Of a stretch of DNA of 6,622 bases, positions 5,777-6,622 are shown piece after piece. Under the pieces are notes generated by a model, which worked only from the letters and a program-made list of their open reading frames with translations, had not been told where the DNA came from and searched no databases. This DNA is from JALYNX01 sp035292685 (GTDB lineage Bacteria; Actinomycetota; Acidimicrobiia; Spongiisociales; ZC4RG35). Where the stretch lies: the NCBI GenBank assembly GCA_035292685.1, contig DATDPP010000013.1, forward strand, positions 1 through 6,622, read 5' to 3'. The position numbers and the translations under genes were made by a program. Positions within the stretch are counted from its first letter, which is position 1. Every line of letters begins with the position of its first letter.

Positions 5777-6622
5777 ATGACGAATCTGAAGGCCGGATCC
5801 CCACCCAGTTCGAACCGCGGATTTCCTTCGACTGTTTGGCTGTTCGCCGGCATCGTGACCGGATCTCTAATCGCAATCGGTGTCTTCCTTCTCGCCAGAA
5901 CGGTCATCGCGGCGAGCGGGCCACCGCCGGCGATGAGCCCTCCTCTCTTCGTCGAAGTGGCGGCGGCGGCGGGCATCGAGCATAGCTACGACGGCGAGTT
6001 CGCCTTCTTCGTCGGGGGCGGGGTCGGTGTCTTCGACTGCAACGACGACGAGCGGCCTGACATCTATTTCGCAGGTGGTGTCAATCCGGCCGCGCTCTAC
6101 ATCAACCAGAGCCCGGTGGGCGAGGCCCTGAAGTTCGAGCGGTTGCCCGACCCCGCCACCGACCTCACCGCGGTCACCGGGGCCTATCCGTTGGACGTAG
6201 ACGGAGACGATTTGGTCGACCTCGCGGTGTTGAGGGCCGGCGAGAACGTGATGCTGCGCGGGCTCGGTGGGTGTCGATTCGAACGAGCCAACGAGACCTG
6301 GAGTGTCGACGGAGGTGACGAGTGGACTGCTGCGTTCAGTGCCCAGTGGGAAGGCTCGGCTTCGCTGCCTACCCTGGCCTTCGGTAATTACGTCGCGCTA
6401 TCCGACACCGGGGATCGGGAGGGCTGCTCGGACAGTGTCATGTTCAGACCGGGCACCGGGGCAATCTATGGCGCTCCGCTGCCACTGTCCCCCGGCTGGT
6501 GCACCCTCTCGATCCTCTTCAGCGATTGGGACCGGTCGGGCCGGCGTGACCTGAGGATGACCAACGACCGTCACTACTACCGCGACGGTGAGGAACAGTT
6601 GTGGCGGGTCGTCGAAGGCGAC
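5777..6622 (+). CDS. membrane-anchored CRTAC1-family FG-GAP (VCBS) repeat protein, 5' part
   Basis: The gene runs off the right edge after 282 codons with no stop. An in-frame TAA at 5771-5773 makes ATG5777 the first possible start; no good ribosome site precedes it. Residues 19-41 (TVWLFAGIVTGSLIAIGVFL region) form one membrane segment, a signal anchor or uncleaved signal, so the rest should lie outside the cytoplasm. The exported part opens with LFVEVAAAAGIEHSYDGEFAFFVGGGVGVFD, typical of CRTAC1/ASPIC-UnbV proteins. It has three calcium-loop-like DxDxDxxxD motifs: Asp87-Asp95 (DCNDDERPD), Asp140-Asp148 (DVDGDDLVD) and Asp250-Asp258 (DWDRSGRRD). These suggest a beta-propeller of FG-GAP repeats that binds calcium and possibly other proteins or sugars. 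Four cysteines (88, 166, 217, 242) could pair. The biochemical role is unknown. It is transcribed away from the transporter operon and need not be functionally linked. Confidence 0.85.
   Translation, partial: MTNLKAGSPPSSNRGFPSTVWLFAGIVTGSLIAIGVFLLARTVIAASGPPPAMSPPLFVEVAAAAGIEHSYDGEFAFFVGGGVGVFDCNDDERPDIYFAGGVNPAALYINQSPVGEALKFERLPDPATDLTAVTGAYPLDVDGDDLVDLAVLRAGENVMLRGLGGCRFERANETWSVDGGDEWTAAFSAQWEGSASLPTLAFGNYVALSDTGDREGCSDSVMFRPGTGAIYGAPLPLSPGWCTLSILFSDWDRSGRRDLRMTNDRHYYRDGEEQLWRVVEGD

Noticed and set aside
5692..5976. In-frame N-terminal extension of the xylF-like gene (95 extra codons)
   Set aside because: It would bury the signal peptide and lipobox inside the protein, overlap the start of the opposite-strand gene, and ignore the strong ribosome site before ATG5691.
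6267..6554. Plus-strand open frame of 95 codons near the right end
   Set aside because: It lies in another frame inside the CRTAC1-like gene, whose own frame stays open to the window end with clear family motifs.
1..6622. CRISPR arrays, insertion sequences, tRNA or rRNA genes
   Set aside because: No direct-repeat/spacer pattern, transposase-like frame, terminal repeats or RNA-gene signature was seen, and the non-coding gaps are too short to hold them.

Overview
This is a high-GC window with GTG starts. It encodes a lipoprotein with a 'VAAC-GDDD' lipobox and a T/G/D-rich linker, and an anchored CRTAC1-type FG-GAP protein. Together these suggest an actinobacterium, perhaps an Acidimicrobiia-like lineage. 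That placement is inferred from sequence style; no rRNA or other marker is present.

Layout: (1) bases 1-256, + strand, the 3' end of a CoA-binding (YccU-type Rossmann) protein. (2) 310-1650, +, a complete xylose isomerase of the long class II type, with all expected active-site and metal residues. (3) 1660-5691, - strand, a four-gene operon read right to left: XylF-type substrate-binding lipoprotein, XylH-type permease, single-domain sugar ABC ATPase, and an SDR oxidoreductase. (4) 5777 to the window end, +, a divergent CRTAC1/FG-GAP repeat protein cut by the window edge.

The central genes form a pentose uptake and entry module. The lipoprotein captures a sugar, most likely D-xylose, outside the membrane. 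The permease imports it, driven by the ATPase, which must dimerise because it has only one ATP-binding domain. Xylose isomerase converts xylose to xylulose. The SDR is co-transcribed but its substrate cannot be told from sequence. No xylulokinase and no sugar-responsive regulator lie in the window. xylA and the transporter operon converge with only 9 bp between their stop codons, so they need separate promoters.

Two non-coding structures stand out. A 15-bp perfect hairpin lies between the binding-protein and permease genes and may set their unequal expression. A 7-3-7 inverted repeat in the 85-bp divergent promoter region is a candidate operator or leader hairpin. The operon has the gene order and single-domain ATPase of FrcBCA-type fructose transporters but XylF/XylH-like binding and membrane subunits. 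I saw no CRISPR array, mobile element, tRNA or rRNA. All intergenic gaps are under 90 bp. This is a recognisable metabolic locus with some unusual details, not an exotic new system.
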